The notes beneath the pieces were generated by a model that was not told the DNA's origin, ran no database searches, and saw only the letters and a list, made by a program, of their open reading frames with translations. Shown here one piece after another: positions 63,274 to 64,000 of a DNA stretch of 64,000 bases; the stretch's first letter is position 1; each line of letters opens with the position of its first letter. Where the stretch lies: NCBI RefSeq assembly GCF_009604405.1, contig NZ_WEGK01000004.1:496001-560000 (forward strand), given 5' to 3'. This stretch comes from Nocardia macrotermitis. Lineage in GTDB: Bacteria > Actinomycetota > Actinomycetes > Mycobacteriales > Mycobacteriaceae. The position numbers and the translations under genes are program-made.

Positions 63274-64000
63274 TCAGGCGCGGCGCGAGAGTGCCGGATG
63301 CCCCGGTTCGGCGTCGAACGCGCGCGCGATCGCCTGCACCCAGCCACGCGGGCTCAGGCCCTGCGGCGGCGCGATCCAGCGGGCATCGACCACCACATCG
63401 CCGAGCGGGTTGTGCGCCCAGCGCGCGACGAGTTGAGCGCGGCGGTCGGTCGAGCCCGGCGGTGGCCCCGCGGCGGCCAGTTCGACGCCGCCGCCGGATT
63501 GCAGGTACAGCGCGTCCAGGATCTGCGCGACGTGGTCCGACGCCTTGAGCTGCGTCGTCGAACCGGTCTGATCGTGCGCGACGACCTCCGGAAAACGCTT
63601 GGTCATGGTGTGGTGCAGCGGCCGGATCTGCCGCAGCAGCACCCGCGCCCGCACCCACAACTCGATGACGATCCACACCGCGCCCACCGCGATCAGCAGG
63701 CTGCCGAGCTGCCAGATCGGCCAGTACCAGCCGGGTTCCGAGGGCCGCGCGGGCGGCTCGCCGATCGCCAACCGCCGCACCGACAATGCCGCGAGCACGC
63801 CGACCACGACGGTGCCGAAGGTGTAGAGCGCGATACCGCGGCCCAGCGCGGTCCAGTCCAGATTCCGCAGACCCGTCACGGCGATGAACCCGCAGCCCAG
63901 CAGGGTCACCACCCAGCCGAACAGCACCGACCAGGCCACCGTGAGCGCGATCGCGATCAGGCCGGCGCCGTAGATCGCCAACGCGATCTGCCGCAGGTTC
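63274..64000 (-). CDS. Multi-pass membrane protein with soluble C-terminus (5' end outside window)
   Basis: The frame is open to the window edge, so the start is missing. At least three hydrophobic helices are visible (GAGLIAIALTVAWSVLFGW, IALYTFGTVVVGVLAALSV, WQLGSLLIAVGAVWIVIEL). A soluble tail then contains RQIRPLHHTMTKRFPEVV and ends GHPALSRRA. The layout recalls the MAB_1171c/DUF6545 putative transporters, which often neighbour XRE regulators, and an XRE-type gene lies opposite. I hold this loosely; no function is assigned. Confidence 0.6.
   Translation of the reverse strand, partial: NLRQIALAIYGAGLIAIALTVAWSVLFGWVVTLLGCGFIAVTGLRNLDWTALGRGIALYTFGTVVVGVLAALSVRRLAIGEPPARPSEPGWYWPIWQLGSLLIAVGAVWIVIELWVRARVLLRQIRPLHHTMTKRFPEVVAHDQTGSTTQLKASDHVAQILDALYLQSGGGVELAAAGPPPGSTDRRAQLVARWAHNPLGDVVVDARWIAPPQGLSPRGWVQAIARAFDAEPGHPALSRRA

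Overview
The window is high-GC actinobacterial DNA. Gene content and order point to the Mycobacteriales, and most probably to Nocardia: mycolyl-esterase-like and DUF397 proteins, a DUF574 methyltransferase, an EspR-like regulator, PhoP/PhoR next to a HIT protein, and a complete mce4 cholesterol-import operon. This is judged from protein resemblance only; no search was run.

Region 1 (1-30.5 kb) is mixed housekeeping and accessory DNA. Purine genes (purQ, purS, purB, purD) are interspersed with ptrB, an antigen-85-fold esterase, two HIT proteins and phoPR, an arrangement close to the Rv0757-Rv0788 block of M. tuberculosis. Set into it at 1.1-5.4 kb is an unusual tripartite operon: two membrane Ser/Thr kinases that share an unfamiliar four-cysteine extracytoplasmic domain, with a lipoprotein between them. 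Other accessory items are gadB, an M20 peptidase, a pair of small secreted paralogues, an orphan DUF397 protein, a degenerate 24-bp tandem repeat array, a divergent XRE/SDR pair, tRNA-Thr(TGT) and an orphan MbtH protein.

Region 2 (30.6-62.1 kb) corresponds to the sterol-uptake and sterol side-chain locus (Rv3490-Rv3546 in M. tuberculosis): otsA, then leftward mam4B-mam4A-mce4FEDCBA-yrbE4B-yrbE4A, an SDR and ferredoxin FdxD, rightward fadE26-fadE27, then fadD19, an F420-type oxidoreductase, a DUF35 protein, ltp4-ltp3, a second LLM oxidoreductase, an NTF2-like protein, cyp125 and fadA5. Eight KstR-like palindromes (AGAAC-N2-GTTC type) sit at the promoters, so the locus reads as one regulon: Mce4 imports the sterol, CYP125 oxidises its terminal methyl, FadD19 activates it to the CoA thioester, FadE26/27 dehydrogenate it, Ltp3/Ltp4 probably act as retro-aldolases on branched chains, and FadA5 performs thiolysis. 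About 5 kb without obvious sterol function (46.8-51.7 kb: Doc toxin-antitoxin, aldo/keto reductase with TetR and VOC protein, SigG/SigJ-like ECF sigma factor, a second aldo/keto reductase) interrupts it.

Region 3 (62.1-64 kb) holds an EspR-like DNA-binding protein ending in a very strong terminator and, convergent with it, a multi-pass membrane protein cut by the window edge.
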